Positions 35,788 through 44,932 of a stretch of 64,000 nt of DNA are shown here, in pieces. The stretch is from Rhizobium sp. PP-CC-3A-592 (GTDB lineage: Bacteria > Pseudomonadota > Alphaproteobacteria > Rhizobiales > Rhizobiaceae): NCBI RefSeq assembly GCF_003217095.1, contig NZ_QJSR01000001.1, forward strand, positions 968,009 through 1,032,008. Reading direction: 5' to 3'. Positions within the stretch are counted from its first letter, which is position 1; each line of letters begins with the position of its first letter. Below the pieces are notes generated by a model. It saw only the letters and a list, made by a program, of their open reading frames with translations. It ran no database searches and was not told the DNA's origin. The translations under genes and the position numbers were made by a program.

Positions 35788-36930
35788 ATGAAGTCTCTTG
35801 GCAGCATTCGCCGCTCCTTTTCGCCCTGGACCGATCCCTCGTCCAAACCGTTCATCTCCTTTCGCAACGTGACCAAGCGCTTCGGCGATTTCGTCGCGGT
35901 CGACGATCTCTCGCTCGATATCTATACGCGCGAATTCCACGCCCTGCTCGGCGCGTCCGGCTGCGGAAAATCGACGCTGTTGCGGATGCTCGCCGGCTTC
36001 GAGCAGCCGACATCGGGCGAGATCATCCTCGACGGGCAGAACCTGGCAGGCATTCCGCCGTATCGCCGCCCCGTCAACATGATGTTCCAGTCCTATGCCC
36101 TGTTTCCGCACATGACGGTGGAGACCAACATCGCCTTCGGACTGAAACAGGACGGCATGCCGAAGCCTGATATCGCCGAGCGCGTGACGCAGATGCTGAA
36201 GCTCGTGAAGATGGAGCAGTTCGCCAAGCGCAAACCGCATCAGCTGTCCGGCGGCCAGCGGCAGCGCGTGGCACTGGCCCGGTCGCTTGCCAAGCAGCCA
36301 AAGGTGCTGCTGCTCGATGAACCGCTCGGCGCGCTCGACAAGAAGCTGCGCGAGGAAACCCAGTTCGAGCTGATGGACCTGCAGCAGGATCTCGGCCTCA
36401 CCTTCGTCGTCGTGACGCACGACCAGGAAGAGGCGATGACCATGGCCGACCGCATCGCCGTGATGGCGCATGGCAAGGTCATCCAAGTCGCGACGCCGGC
36501 CGAAATCTACGAGGCGCCGAACTGCCGCTTCGTGGCCGACTTCATCGGCGACGTGAACATTTTCGACGGCACGGTCTCCCGGGCACAGGCGTCCGAGATC
36601 CGCATCGAGGCGGATGCGGGCTTTGCCATCGAGGCGGCCAGCAGCGAACATCCGAGCGAAGGTGCCAAAGCCGGCTTTGCCATCCGCCCGGAAAAAATCC
36701 GCGTCGGGCGGCAGGTGCCGGCCGGAAGCCCTGTCAACGCGGCGGAAGGCGAGCTTTGGGACATCGCCTATCTCGGCGACATGACGGTCTATCACGTCAA
36801 GCTGAACAGCGGCAAAGTCGTCAAGGCGTCGTCGCTGAATGCGGTGCGTGCCGTCGAGGACCCGCTCGGCTACGACCAGAAAGTCTGGATCTCGTTCGAC
36901 CGGGATGCCGGCGTCGTGCTGAAGGATTGA
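35788..36930 (+). CDS. potG: Putrescine/polyamine ABC transporter ATP-binding protein
   Basis: This is the ATPase of the importer, 380 aa. It shows the N-terminal ISFRNVTKRFGDFVAVDDLSL strand, Walker A GASGCGKST, signature LSGGQRQRVA, Walker B VLLLDEPLGALDKKLRE and the H-loop VVTHDQEEAM, followed by a TOBE-type regulatory domain (FAIRPEKIRVG). The ATG at 35788 (MKSLGSIRRS) is chosen over an in-frame TTG upstream. The gene is 4 bp from potH. Confidence 0.93.
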   Translation: MKSLGSIRRSFSPWTDPSSKPFISFRNVTKRFGDFVAVDDLSLDIYTREFHALLGASGCGKSTLLRMLAGFEQPTSGEIILDGQNLAGIPPYRRPVNMMFQSYALFPHMTVETNIAFGLKQDGMPKPDIAERVTQMLKLVKMEQFAKRKPHQLSGGQRQRVALARSLAKQPKVLLLDEPLGALDKKLREETQFELMDLQQDLGLTFVVVTHDQEEAMTMADRIAVMAHGKVIQVATPAEIYEAPNCRFVADFIGDVNIFDGTVSRAQASEIRIEADAGFAIEAASSEHPSEGAKAGFAIRPEKIRVGRQVPAGSPVNAAEGELWDIAYLGDMTVYHVKLNSGKVVKASSLNAVRAVEDPLGYDQKVWISFDRDAGVVLKD

Positions 36931-36934
36931 GCCG

Positions 36935-37846
36935 ATGAACAGGCTGCTCCCCGCCATCGTCAACCGTCTCGTGATCATCATCCCCTATGCGTGGCTGCTG
37001 GTCTTCTTCCTCATCCCCTTCGTCATCGTGCTCCGGATCTCGCTGTCGGAAGCCGCCGTCGCCATGCCGCCCTACCTTCCCGTCTTCGCCTGGGCGGACG
37101 GCTTTTCCGGCTTCATCGACAATATCCGGCAGTTCTCCTTCGACAACTATGTCTGGCTGACGGAGGACGCGCTCTACACGAACGCCTATCTTTCCAGCCT
37201 CACCATCGCGCTGATCTCGACCGCGCTGACCCTGCTCATCGCCTATCCCATCGCCTACGGCATGGCGAAGGCGCCCGCGACGCTGCGGCCGACGCTGCTG
37301 ATGCTGGTGATCCTGCCGTTCTGGACGAGCTTCCTCATCCGCGTCTATGCCTGGATCGCCATCCTGAAACCGGAAGGCCTGCTCAACCAGCTTCTTCTCT
37401 CAACGGGGCTGATCAGCGAGCCGCTGATCATCCTCAACACCAATACCGCGATCTATATCGGCATCGTCTACTCCTACCTGCCGTTCATGGTGCTGCCGCT
37501 CTATTCGGCGCTCGAAAAGATGGACCACAGCCTGACGGAAGCGGCGCAGGATCTTGGCTGCACGCCGATCTCCGCCTTCTGGCGGATCACGTTTCCGCTG
37601 TCGCTGCCGGGCGTCGTCGCCGGCTGCCTGCTGGTGTTCATTCCCGCCGTCGGCGAGTTCGTCATTCCCGATCTTCTCGGCGGCTCGGAAACGCTGATGA
37701 TCGGCAAGACGCTCTGGAACGAGTTCAATGCCAACCGCGACTGGCCCGTCTCCTCGGCCGTCGCCGCCATCCTGCTGATGATCCTCGTGGTGCCGATCAT
37801 GTTCTTTCAGAACGCGCAATCGCGCCTCGATCGCGAGGGCCGATAG
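36935..37846 (+). CDS. potH: Putrescine/polyamine ABC transporter permease PotH
   Basis: This is a 303-aa inner-membrane permease with six predicted helices, beginning LVIIIPYAWLLVFFLIPFVIVLRISLSE. The coupling loop is EAAQDLGCTPISAFWRITFPLSLPG, the typical EAA motif with EAAxDLG. It is translated closely with potG and potI (4-bp and 2-bp gaps). It forms the heterodimeric channel with PotI. Confidence 0.93.
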   Translation: MNRLLPAIVNRLVIIIPYAWLLVFFLIPFVIVLRISLSEAAVAMPPYLPVFAWADGFSGFIDNIRQFSFDNYVWLTEDALYTNAYLSSLTIALISTALTLLIAYPIAYGMAKAPATLRPTLLMLVILPFWTSFLIRVYAWIAILKPEGLLNQLLLSTGLISEPLIILNTNTAIYIGIVYSYLPFMVLPLYSALEKMDHSLTEAAQDLGCTPISAFWRITFPLSLPGVVAGCLLVFIPAVGEFVIPDLLGGSETLMIGKTLWNEFNANRDWPVSSAVAAILLMILVVPIMFFQNAQSRLDREGR

Positions 37847-37848
37847 AG

Positions 37849-38667
37849 ATGAACCGCTGGTCCCGCTTCAACATCGCCTCCATCGTCATCGGCTTTGCGT
37901 TCCTCTATCTGCCGATCGTGCTGCTCGTCATCTTCTCCTTCAACGCATCGAAGCTCGTCACCGTCTGGGCCGGGTTTTCGACGCAATGGTACGGGCAGCT
38001 CTTCCGCAACCAGGCTTTGATGGATGCCGCCTGGGTTACTGTGCGCGTCGGCCTGCTCTCGGCGACGGTCGCAACCGTGCTCGGCACGCTTGCGGCTCTT
38101 GCCATGACGCGCTACCAGCGCTTTCACGGCCGGGTGCTGTTTTCGGGCATGATCTATGCGCCGCTCGTCATGCCGGAGGTGATCACGGGCCTGTCGATGC
38201 TGCTGCTCTTCGTCGCCATCGGCTTCGATCGCGGCTTCTGGACGCTGACGATCGCGCACATCACCTTCACCATGTGCTTCGTCGCGGTCGTCATCCAGTC
38301 GCGGCTGGCAAGCTTCGACCGGTCGATCGAGGAGGCTGCCCTCGATCTCGGCGCAACGCCCACCGCGACCTTCTTTCAGGTGACGCTGCCGGTCATCGCG
38401 CCGGCCGTCTTCTCCGGCTGGGTGCTGGCCTTCACCCTCTCGCTCGACGATCTCGTGATCTCCAGCTTCACCTCCGGCCCCGGCGCAACGACGCTTCCGA
38501 TGAAGATCTACAGCCAGGTACGCCTCGGCGTCACGCCCGAGATCAACGCCGCCTGCACCATCCTCATCGGCATCGTCGCCACCGGCGTCCTCATCGCCTC
38601 CATCGTCTCCCGCCGCCAGCAGATCCAGCGGGAACGGGACGAGCGCGCGGCGTTTGCGGCGGGGTGA
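37849..38667 (+). CDS. potI: Putrescine/polyamine ABC transporter permease PotI
   Basis: This is a 272-aa permease with six helices (SIVIGFAFLYLPIVLLVIFSFNASK at the N-terminus). The EAA loop reads EEAALDLGATPTATFFQVTLP. SLDDLVISSFTSGPGATTLPM near residue 200 is conserved in PotI/PotC. The start at 37849 lies 2 bp after the potH stop with a GAGGGCCGATAG purine stretch upstream. It is the last gene of the operon; a terminator stem follows. Confidence 0.93.
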   Translation: MNRWSRFNIASIVIGFAFLYLPIVLLVIFSFNASKLVTVWAGFSTQWYGQLFRNQALMDAAWVTVRVGLLSATVATVLGTLAALAMTRYQRFHGRVLFSGMIYAPLVMPEVITGLSMLLLFVAIGFDRGFWTLTIAHITFTMCFVAVVIQSRLASFDRSIEEAALDLGATPTATFFQVTLPVIAPAVFSGWVLAFTLSLDDLVISSFTSGPGATTLPMKIYSQVRLGVTPEINAACTILIGIVATGVLIASIVSRRQQIQRERDERAAFAAG

Positions 38668-38760
38668 GCGGGGGCATCGTGAGGATGCGTAGGATCCGCT
38701 GACAAGAGGGTCTTGTTTCGTAAACTCTCAAACAGTTATCGGGAAGCAGATGCCCTGACG

Positions 38761-38790
38761 AAGAACGCCGGGACTGAGCCCGGCGTTCTT
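38761..38790. terminator. Bidirectional terminator between potI and the second chemoreceptor gene
   Basis: The perfect 12-bp stem AAGAACGCCGGG/CCCGGCGTTCTT has a 6-nt loop ACTGAG. It lies 93 bp after potI and 28 bp beyond the end of the convergent chemoreceptor gene. Confidence 0.85.
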
Positions 38791-38818
38791 CCTATCAAAC
38801 TGTGGTCCATCGCTACCC

Positions 38819-41344
38819 TCAGGCAGCACGGCCCATGCGGTGGCCTGTTGCGGGTTCCAGGCGGAACTGTTCCACCAGTTGCATCAGGGTATCAGCCTGC
38901 TCAGCGAGGTTGCGGCTGGCTGTGGTGGCTTCGTCGACCATGGTGGCGTTCTGCTGGGTCATCTGGTCCATCTGGTTGACGGAGCCGTTGACCTCGTGGA
39001 GGGCGGAAGCTTGGTCGCGGCTGGCCGTGGCGATCATGTCGACGTGCTGGCTGACGGTGACGATCTGCTGGCTGATGGAGGCGAGCACGGCGCCCGTTTC
39101 CTTCACGGCCTGCGAACCCGCCGTCACTTCGAGCGTGGACTTGTTGATCAGCCCCTTGATTTCGCGCGCCGCACCGGCCGAGCGCTGGGCGAGTTCGCGC
39201 ACTTCCTGCGCGACCACCGCAAAGCCCTTGCCCGCCTCCCCTGCCCGCGCCGCCTCGATGCCGGCATTGAGCGCGAGGAGGTTGGTCTGGAAGGCGATTT
39301 CGTCGATGACCTCGATGATCTGCTCGATCTGGCGCGAGGCATCCTCGATGCGGCTCATGGCGGAGATGGCATTGGTGACCACGACGCCCGAGCCGTCGGC
39401 GCTCTTCTTGGTGTGCGACACGGCGACATTGGCTTCATGGGCCCGCTCGGCCGAGGAGCGCACGGTGACCGTGATCTGATCGACGGCAGCGGCGGTTTCC
39501 TCGAGCGATGCGGCCTGCGCTTCGGTGCGACGCGACAGGCTGTCGGCGGAGGCGTGCATGTCGTTGCCGCTGCGCTGGATCAGGACGGCATTGTTGCGGA
39601 TCTGCAGGAGCGTATCCTGCAGGCGGACAAGCGAGCCGTTGAAATCGACGCGCAGCTGTTCGAGGCGGCCGTTGAACGGCGTCTCGATCTGCTGCGACAG
39701 ATCCCCCTGGGCAAGGCGCCCGAGGCCGGCGGCGAGCTGGCTGACCGCGAAATCGATCTGGCTGTCCATCGATTGCTTCTCGGCATCGTTGCGGCTGCGC
39801 TCGGCATCGGCCTGCAACCGCTGCTCCTCGCTCTGCGCCTCGATCCGCACTTTCGACAGAGCATTTTCCTTGAAGACGCCCAGCGCGCGGGCCATGTCGC
39901 CGATCTCGTCCTGACGGGCGTCGCCGTCGATGCGCGTGTCGAGCGCCCCTTCGGCCAGCCGGCGCATGGCGGCGGTGATCTGGCCGATCGGACCTTTCAG
40001 CGTCAGCACCAGCGCGATGCCGGCGAGAAGGGCGATGACGACCCCGCCGGCGGTCGCGAAGACGGAGACCTGATTGGCCTTCTCGCGCTCGATCGCCGCA
40101 TTGGTCTTCTGGTCCTCGGCAAAGCCGACAAGCTGCTGCCAGATCCGGTCGATATCAGCTGCCGCTTCGGCGAATTCCTTATGCCGGCCCGCGCTGACGC
40201 CGATCAGCGACATGCTGTCCGACTTGATCTTGCCGGCGACCGGCTGGACGGTTGCCGCAAGGCCCGCGAAGAAGGGCATTTCGGGTGCGGTGTATGCGAT
40301 GTTGAGGACTTCCTGATTGAGCACGTTGACCTCGCGGGCAAGGCGCGCCTGGTCCGTCTGCTGAGACGTTTCGAGGAAGCTGCTGGCAGCAAGCCGGATT
40401 CCGGAAACGGCGGTGACGATGGCGCGTGCGTTTTCGAGGATCTTGTTGGCTTTGATCAGCGGCGCATCGAGCTTGCCGAAGGTCGCCGTCGCATTGCGCA
40501 TCGTCGCGGTGGCCGCGGTCTGGAACTGGATGCTGGCCTGGCGGAAGCGCGCGACCAGCCGGCCGATCGCCTTGGCGTTTTCGTCGCTCAGGTCGCCATT
40601 GTTGGTCAGCGTGCGGATCTCGCCGATGGTCGCCTTGAACGTGTCGGCCACGGCCTTCTGGTTGGCCGGAAGCGCCGTGCCGATCTGGGCGAGAACCTGT
40701 TCGAGCGCGGCCTGGCCGTCGCGCGCCACCTTGATCTTGGCTTCAGGCGTCGGCGCGCGGGCGAAATCGGAGGTGAGGCCGGTGAGGATGTCGCTGGAGG
40801 CGGTCAGCCGCTCGGCTTCGCGCAGAAGGGATTTTGCCTTGGTCTCGTCGTCGCGGACTCGCTGCTCGACGGCGGTTGCCTCCTCGATCAGCTTGCCCTG
40901 CGTCGAGAGGAGAAGACGGATGCTCTTGGTGATGGAGGTGCGCAGCGCGACTTCCGTCTCATGCAGCTTCCAGAGTTCGCCGACGCGCTCGCGGATCTTC
41001 GCGGTGCCGGCGATGGCGCTGTCGAGCTGGCTGGCGCCCTCGCTGTTTTCCATCTGGGCGCGCGTCGCGTTAAGGACGGCCTCCTGGCTGGTGATCTTGA
41101 GGACGACGTCGTCGCGCGTCTGTTCGCTCGCGTCCGTCAGGAACGCGTTCATGCCGGCATAGACGTCGCGGAAGCCGGACAGCGACTGGAGCACGCTATT
41201 GGAGATTTCCATGCGCCCCTGCAGCAAGCCGGATGCGTAGAGCCCGGTCAGGCCCACGGCGCAGATACTGACGACGAAGGGCAGGATGAAGAAGAGAACC
41301 TTCGTCTGAATCTTGAAGCGGGCAAGGATCTTGTCGATGAACAT
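38819..41344 (-). CDS. Methyl-accepting chemotaxis protein with large helical periplasmic domain
   Basis: This is an 841-aa chemoreceptor. TM1 is at about residues 16-36 ([21 protein letters not shown]). A long, almost fully helical periplasmic domain of about 385 residues follows, longer than the common four-helix or HBM sensor. TM2 is near 424-446 ([21 protein letters not shown]), then HAMP, and a signalling domain with the tip [21 protein letters not shown] near residue 681. It ends without a CheR-binding pentapeptide. The start at 41344 ([10 protein letters not shown]) is chosen over an in-frame ATG upstream. It converges on potI; chemotaxis to polyamines is conceivable but not shown. Confidence 0.92.
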   Translation of the reverse strand: MFIDKILARFKIQTKVLFFILPFVVSICAVGLTGLYASGLLQGRMEISNSVLQSLSGFRDVYAGMNAFLTDASEQTRDDVVLKITSQEAVLNATRAQMENSEGASQLDSAIAGTAKIRERVGELWKLHETEVALRTSITKSIRLLLSTQGKLIEEATAVEQRVRDDETKAKSLLREAERLTASSDILTGLTSDFARAPTPEAKIKVARDGQAALEQVLAQIGTALPANQKAVADTFKATIGEIRTLTNNGDLSDENAKAIGRLVARFRQASIQFQTAATATMRNATATFGKLDAPLIKANKILENARAIVTAVSGIRLAASSFLETSQQTDQARLAREVNVLNQEVLNIAYTAPEMPFFAGLAATVQPVAGKIKSDSMSLIGVSAGRHKEFAEAAADIDRIWQQLVGFAEDQKTNAAIEREKANQVSVFATAGGVVIALLAGIALVLTLKGPIGQITAAMRRLAEGALDTRIDGDARQDEIGDMARALGVFKENALSKVRIEAQSEEQRLQADAERSRNDAEKQSMDSQIDFAVSQLAAGLGRLAQGDLSQQIETPFNGRLEQLRVDFNGSLVRLQDTLLQIRNNAVLIQRSGNDMHASADSLSRRTEAQAASLEETAAAVDQITVTVRSSAERAHEANVAVSHTKKSADGSGVVVTNAISAMSRIEDASRQIEQIIEVIDEIAFQTNLLALNAGIEAARAGEAGKGFAVVAQEVRELAQRSAGAAREIKGLINKSTLEVTAGSQAVKETGAVLASISQQIVTVSQHVDMIATASRDQASALHEVNGSVNQMDQMTQQNATMVDEATTASRNLAEQADTLMQLVEQFRLEPATGHRMGRAA

Positions 41345-41817
41345 AGGCGGGTCCTGGCTTTCAGGCCTTGCATCCGCCTCCCCCCAAGCCGCCATCGGCT
41401 TCTTCGGTGCGCTTCATGTCAGGCCGTCATCATGGTCTGATAGAATGCGGGGATACCGCCAGCCGCTTCGCAATCATTGCAGGACGCCGCAGCCCTCCGG
41501 TCGCGTCGTCCAAGCCTGCTCCTCAATGGGTGCAGCTTGGACGAGATGCGTTAATTTCATGTAAGCAGCGGAAGACATTGTCACGCACCTGCCATGTCGG
41601 CATGGCAAACAGGCGAGACGCACCTCGACGGCCTCACGGCCAGACGGACCTCAAAGAAATGGCCCCTAAGGGGCCGCCGGTTCTCGAGATGTACGAATGC
41701 ACCCATAGGTGGGCGGCCTCACGTGGGGAAACGACCAACGCGCGTCATTGTCCGCGCAGGATGCCAAGCTGCAGCTCTCGATGCAGCCAGAAGCATGTTC
41801 GCCCGTTTGCGACCGCT
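41345..41817. other. Intergenic region upstream of the second chemoreceptor gene
   Basis: This 473-bp region has no credible gene. It should carry the chemoreceptor promoter (minus strand) at its left end and the terminator of the small membrane-protein gene at 41661-41675. Long plus-strand frames through it show no protein-like features. Confidence 0.5.
41661..41675 (-). terminator. Terminator-like hairpin after the 50-aa membrane protein gene
   Basis: GGCCCC-TAA-GGGGCC, read on the minus strand, is followed by ATTTCTTTGA. It is 143 bp downstream of the small gene, so assignment to that gene is tentative. Confidence 0.4.
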
Positions 41818-41970
41818 TTAGAACGATCCGAGGGCGGAGAGACCGATAATGGCGGCGGCTGTCAGAACGGCAGCGGCGGTATAGGTCAGCGCCAGTATTT
41901 TCTGCGTACGGCTATCATCGGCCTTTGCGATGGCGATGGCACGGGCATTGCGTCGGCTATGCTGGTTCAT
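41818..41970 (-). CDS. Small single-span membrane protein
   Basis: This is a 50-aa product starting MNQHSRRNARAIAIAKADD, basic at the N-terminus, with one hydrophobic helix at about residues 27-48 (LTYTAAAVLTAAAIIGLSAL). AAGGACATGATATC provides a ribosome site upstream. A longer frame from 42087 exists, but its extra residues are not protein-like. Codon choice and the clear membrane helix favour a real gene; no family or function recognised. Confidence 0.5.
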   Translation of the reverse strand: MNQHSRRNARAIAIAKADDSRTQKILALTYTAAAVLTAAAIIGLSALGSF

Positions 41971-42166
41971 GATATCATGTCCTTCCGTCCGAAGAGAATA
42001 GACCCGGTTGAGACGATCCACCAGCCACTTTCTGTCGCACCCGTTAAAAATGCGAAAACGTGCCGCTGCGGGACAATCCGTTCCCATCCGTCAGGTAGGG
42101 TCGGACAGTTTCGTTAACAAGGGCTGAAGCCCCTTCACGCTTTCGGCATCATGGGCACGTACCGGA

Positions 42167-43351
42167 TCAGACGGCCTGGCCGCAGGAGAAGCCGGAGGCC
42201 CAGGCCCACTGGAAATTATAACCGCCGAGCCAGCCAGTGACGTCGACGCATTCACCGATGAAGAAAAGGCCGGGAACGGCCTTTGCCATCATGGTGCGGG
42301 AATCCAGATGGCGGGTGTCCACGCCGCCGAGCGTGACCTCCGCCGTGCGGTAGCCTTCCGACCCTGCGGGTTTCAGCGACCAGCCGGACACGATCGCCAC
42401 CAGCCCGTCGATCGCCTTGTCGGAGAGGTCGGCCAGCGGGCGGTCGAGAAGCCCCGCCTCCGTCGCCAGATGCTGCGCGAGGCGCTTGGGCAGGTGTTCG
42501 CCAAGCACGGTCTGCACCGCCTGTCGGCCTTGCGTACGGCGGGCCGCCTTCATCAGGGCGCCCAGATCGGTACCCGGCTCGAAGGCCACGCGGATCTCCT
42601 CGCCTTCGCGCCAGTAGGACGAGATCTGCAGGATCGCCGGTCCGCTCAGACCCCGATGGGTGAAGAGCATGGCTTCGTTGAACGCCGTCTTGCCGCAGGC
42701 AGCGCGCACATCCACCGCGAGACCCGCGAGCGCTCCGAGGCTCTCTTTCGCTGCATCGGCCACCGTCAGCGGCACGAGACCGGGACGCGTTTCGACCAGC
42801 GCCAGGCCGAACTGCTCGGCGATGCGATAGGCAAAGCCGGTGGCACCCATCTTCGGGATCGACTTGCCGCCGGTCGCGATGACGAGCGTGCGGGCGTCGA
42901 TGGTCTCTTCGGCAAGACCGACGCGAAAGCCCGTGGCCGAGGCTTCGACGCCTGCGATCTCGGTTGCCAGTCGGAGCACGACACCGGCCGCCTTCATCTC
43001 CTCCATGAGCATGCGGACGATGTCGCGGGCGGTATCGTCGCAAAACAGTTGGCCCAGCGTCTTTTCATGCCAGCCGATGCCGTGTCGCTCGACGAGGGCG
43101 ACGAAATCGCGCGGCGTGTAGCGGGCGAGCGCAGATTTGGCAAAATGCGGGTTCTGCGAGAGGAAGTTGGCGGGTGCCGTATGAAGATTGGTGAAGTTAC
43201 AGCGACCACCGCCGGAGATGCGGATCTTTTCGCCCGGCGCTTTCGCGTGATCGACAACGAGCACGCTGCGGCCCCGGCGGCCGGCTTCTGCCGCGCACAT
43301 CATTCCCGCCGCACCCGCGCCGATGATCACCACGTCGAAGCTCTTTGCCAC
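42167..43351 (-). CDS. FAD-dependent oxidoreductase of the BaiN/HI0933 family
   Basis: This is a 394-aa flavoprotein with an N-terminal FAD motif (DVVIIGAGAAGMMCAAEAGRRG) and the family signature KIRISGGGRCNFTN. A second conserved stretch, TLVIATGGKSIPKMGATGFAYRIAEQFG (key residues GG, G, GF), and the C-terminal FFIGECVDVTGWLGGYNFQWAWASG are typical of YhiN/BaiN/RdsA proteins. Members are reported to reduce unsaturated steroid or other substrates, but the natural substrate is generally unknown. It stands alone, divergent from puuA. Confidence 0.88.
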   Translation of the reverse strand: MAKSFDVVIIGAGAAGMMCAAEAGRRGRSVLVVDHAKAPGEKIRISGGGRCNFTNLHTAPANFLSQNPHFAKSALARYTPRDFVALVERHGIGWHEKTLGQLFCDDTARDIVRMLMEEMKAAGVVLRLATEIAGVEASATGFRVGLAEETIDARTLVIATGGKSIPKMGATGFAYRIAEQFGLALVETRPGLVPLTVADAAKESLGALAGLAVDVRAACGKTAFNEAMLFTHRGLSGPAILQISSYWREGEEIRVAFEPGTDLGALMKAARRTQGRQAVQTVLGEHLPKRLAQHLATEAGLLDRPLADLSDKAIDGLVAIVSGWSLKPAGSEGYRTAEVTLGGVDTRHLDSRTMMAKAVPGLFFIGECVDVTGWLGGYNFQWAWASGFSCGQAV

Positions 43352-43487
43352 GTCGCGTCTCCTTTTGGTTCAAGATGCCGCGATAACGTCAACGGCATTC
43401 AATCTCCAGCATTTTCGCGCTCTGCAAGCTGGCCAATCGTCAAACACCGTCTATGATAAGCAATATCCGAAAGAACCCCGGTGATTT

Positions 43488-44924
43488 ATGCCTGCGAAGA
43501 AAACGATCGCTAACACAACGACGAAATCTGGTAAAAGCAACAAGATCCCGTCCGCCCTTCAGGCGCCGCGCGGGGTGAAGACCTGGAAGGAAGCCGCCGA
43601 CTGGCTGAAGGTCCGGGGTATCGAAGACGTGGAGTGCATCACGCCCGATATTGCCGGCGTTCCCCGCGGCAAGATGATGCCGTCTTCCAAGTTCACCTCC
43701 AACACCTCGCTCGCTTTGCCCTCTGCCATCTACCGGCACACGATTTCGGGCGAGTATCCGGAGGAAACGGGCGACTTCCGCTATGACAGCCGCGACAGCG
43801 ACATCAAGCTCGTGCCGGACCTCTCCACGCTCTCCATCGTTCCGTGGGAGACCGACCCGACCGCGCAGGTGATCTGCGATATCGCCGGCTCCAAGGGCGA
43901 GAACGTGCCCTATACGCCGCGCAACGTGCTGAAGCATGTGCTGGAACTCTACCGGCTGAAGGGCTGGAAGCCGGTCGTCGCCCCCGAGATCGAGTTCTAC
44001 CTCGTCGCCAAGAACGACGATCCCGACTATCCGCTGCATCCGCCGAAGGGCCGTTCCGGTCGGTCGATCCAGGGTGGGCAGGCCTATTCGATCGCGGGCG
44101 TCAACGAGTTCGACGAACTGATCGACGACATCTACCACTTCTCCGAAAAGCAGGGCCTGGAGATCGACACGCTGATCCACGAAGAGGGACCGGCGCAGCT
44201 CGAGATCAACCTGCGGCATGGCGACCCGATCGAGCTTGCCGACCAGGTGTTTCTTTTCAAGCGCACGATCCGCGAAGCTGCGCTGAAGCACGGGATCTAT
44301 GCGACCTTCATGGCGAAGCCGATGCAGAGCCAGGCGGGCTCGGCCATGCACATCCACCAGTCGATCGTGGAGGTGAACACCGGCCGCAACCTGTTTTCGA
44401 ACGCGGACGGCTCGCCCTCCAAGGAGTTCTTCCACTTCATCGGGGGCATGCAGACCTATATTCCGAAGGCGCTGTCGATGATGGCACCCTATGTGAACTC
44501 CTATCGCCGGCTGACGCCGGACATGTCGGCACCGGTCAACAATGCCTGGGGCTACGACAACCGGACGACGGCGTTTCGTGTGCCGGATTCCGAACCGGCC
44601 GCACGGCGCGTGGAAAACCGGCTGCCGAGTTCGGACGCCAACCCCTATCTGGCGCTCGCGGCCTCGCTCGGCTGCGGCTATCTCGGCCTGACGCAGGCGC
44701 TGGAGCCGACGGCACCGGCCGACGACAGTGTCAACACCAAGGCGATCGAGCTGCCGCGCGGTCTCCTGGAGGCCGTCGCAGCACTGGAAGCGGAACCCGC
44801 CTTCCACGACGTGTTCTCGGCCGAGTTCATCGCCATTTATGCCGGCGTGAAGCGCGGGGAGTTCGAGACGTTCATGCAGGTGATCAGCCCCTGGGAGCGG
44901 GAATATCTGCTTCTCAACGTGTGA
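43488..44924 (+). CDS. puuA: Gamma-glutamylputrescine synthetase (glutamine synthetase family)
   Basis: This is a 478-aa glutamine-synthetase-like ligase. Conserved GS elements are present: PEIEFYLVAKN (metal Glu), INLRHGDPIELADQVFLFKR, the SAMHIHQSI motif and NRTTAFRVPDSEPAARRVENRLPSSDANPYLA (ATP/substrate segments). The N-terminus and the VNSYRRLTP region differ from GlnA and match PuuA-type enzymes, which join glutamate to putrescine in the first step of putrescine degradation. The next gene encodes a PuuB-like oxidase 8 bp downstream, supporting the call. Other substrates (ethanolamine, isopropylamine) occur in this family. Confidence 0.85.
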   Translation: MPAKKTIANTTTKSGKSNKIPSALQAPRGVKTWKEAADWLKVRGIEDVECITPDIAGVPRGKMMPSSKFTSNTSLALPSAIYRHTISGEYPEETGDFRYDSRDSDIKLVPDLSTLSIVPWETDPTAQVICDIAGSKGENVPYTPRNVLKHVLELYRLKGWKPVVAPEIEFYLVAKNDDPDYPLHPPKGRSGRSIQGGQAYSIAGVNEFDELIDDIYHFSEKQGLEIDTLIHEEGPAQLEINLRHGDPIELADQVFLFKRTIREAALKHGIYATFMAKPMQSQAGSAMHIHQSIVEVNTGRNLFSNADGSPSKEFFHFIGGMQTYIPKALSMMAPYVNSYRRLTPDMSAPVNNAWGYDNRTTAFRVPDSEPAARRVENRLPSSDANPYLALAASLGCGYLGLTQALEPTAPADDSVNTKAIELPRGLLEAVAALEAEPAFHDVFSAEFIAIYAGVKRGEFETFMQVISPWEREYLLLNV

Positions 44925-44932
44925 GCCTTGCC

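Noticed and set aside
38840-41440. Plus-strand open frame of about 860 codons opposite the second chemoreceptor
   Set aside because: It is a mirror of the regular heptad codon pattern of the chemoreceptor; no protein features of its own.
41368-42117. Plus-strand 249-codon frame between the chemoreceptor and flavoprotein genes
   Set aside because: Pro/Arg/Ser/Cys-rich product without ribosome site; it overlaps the more convincing 50-aa membrane protein on the other strand.
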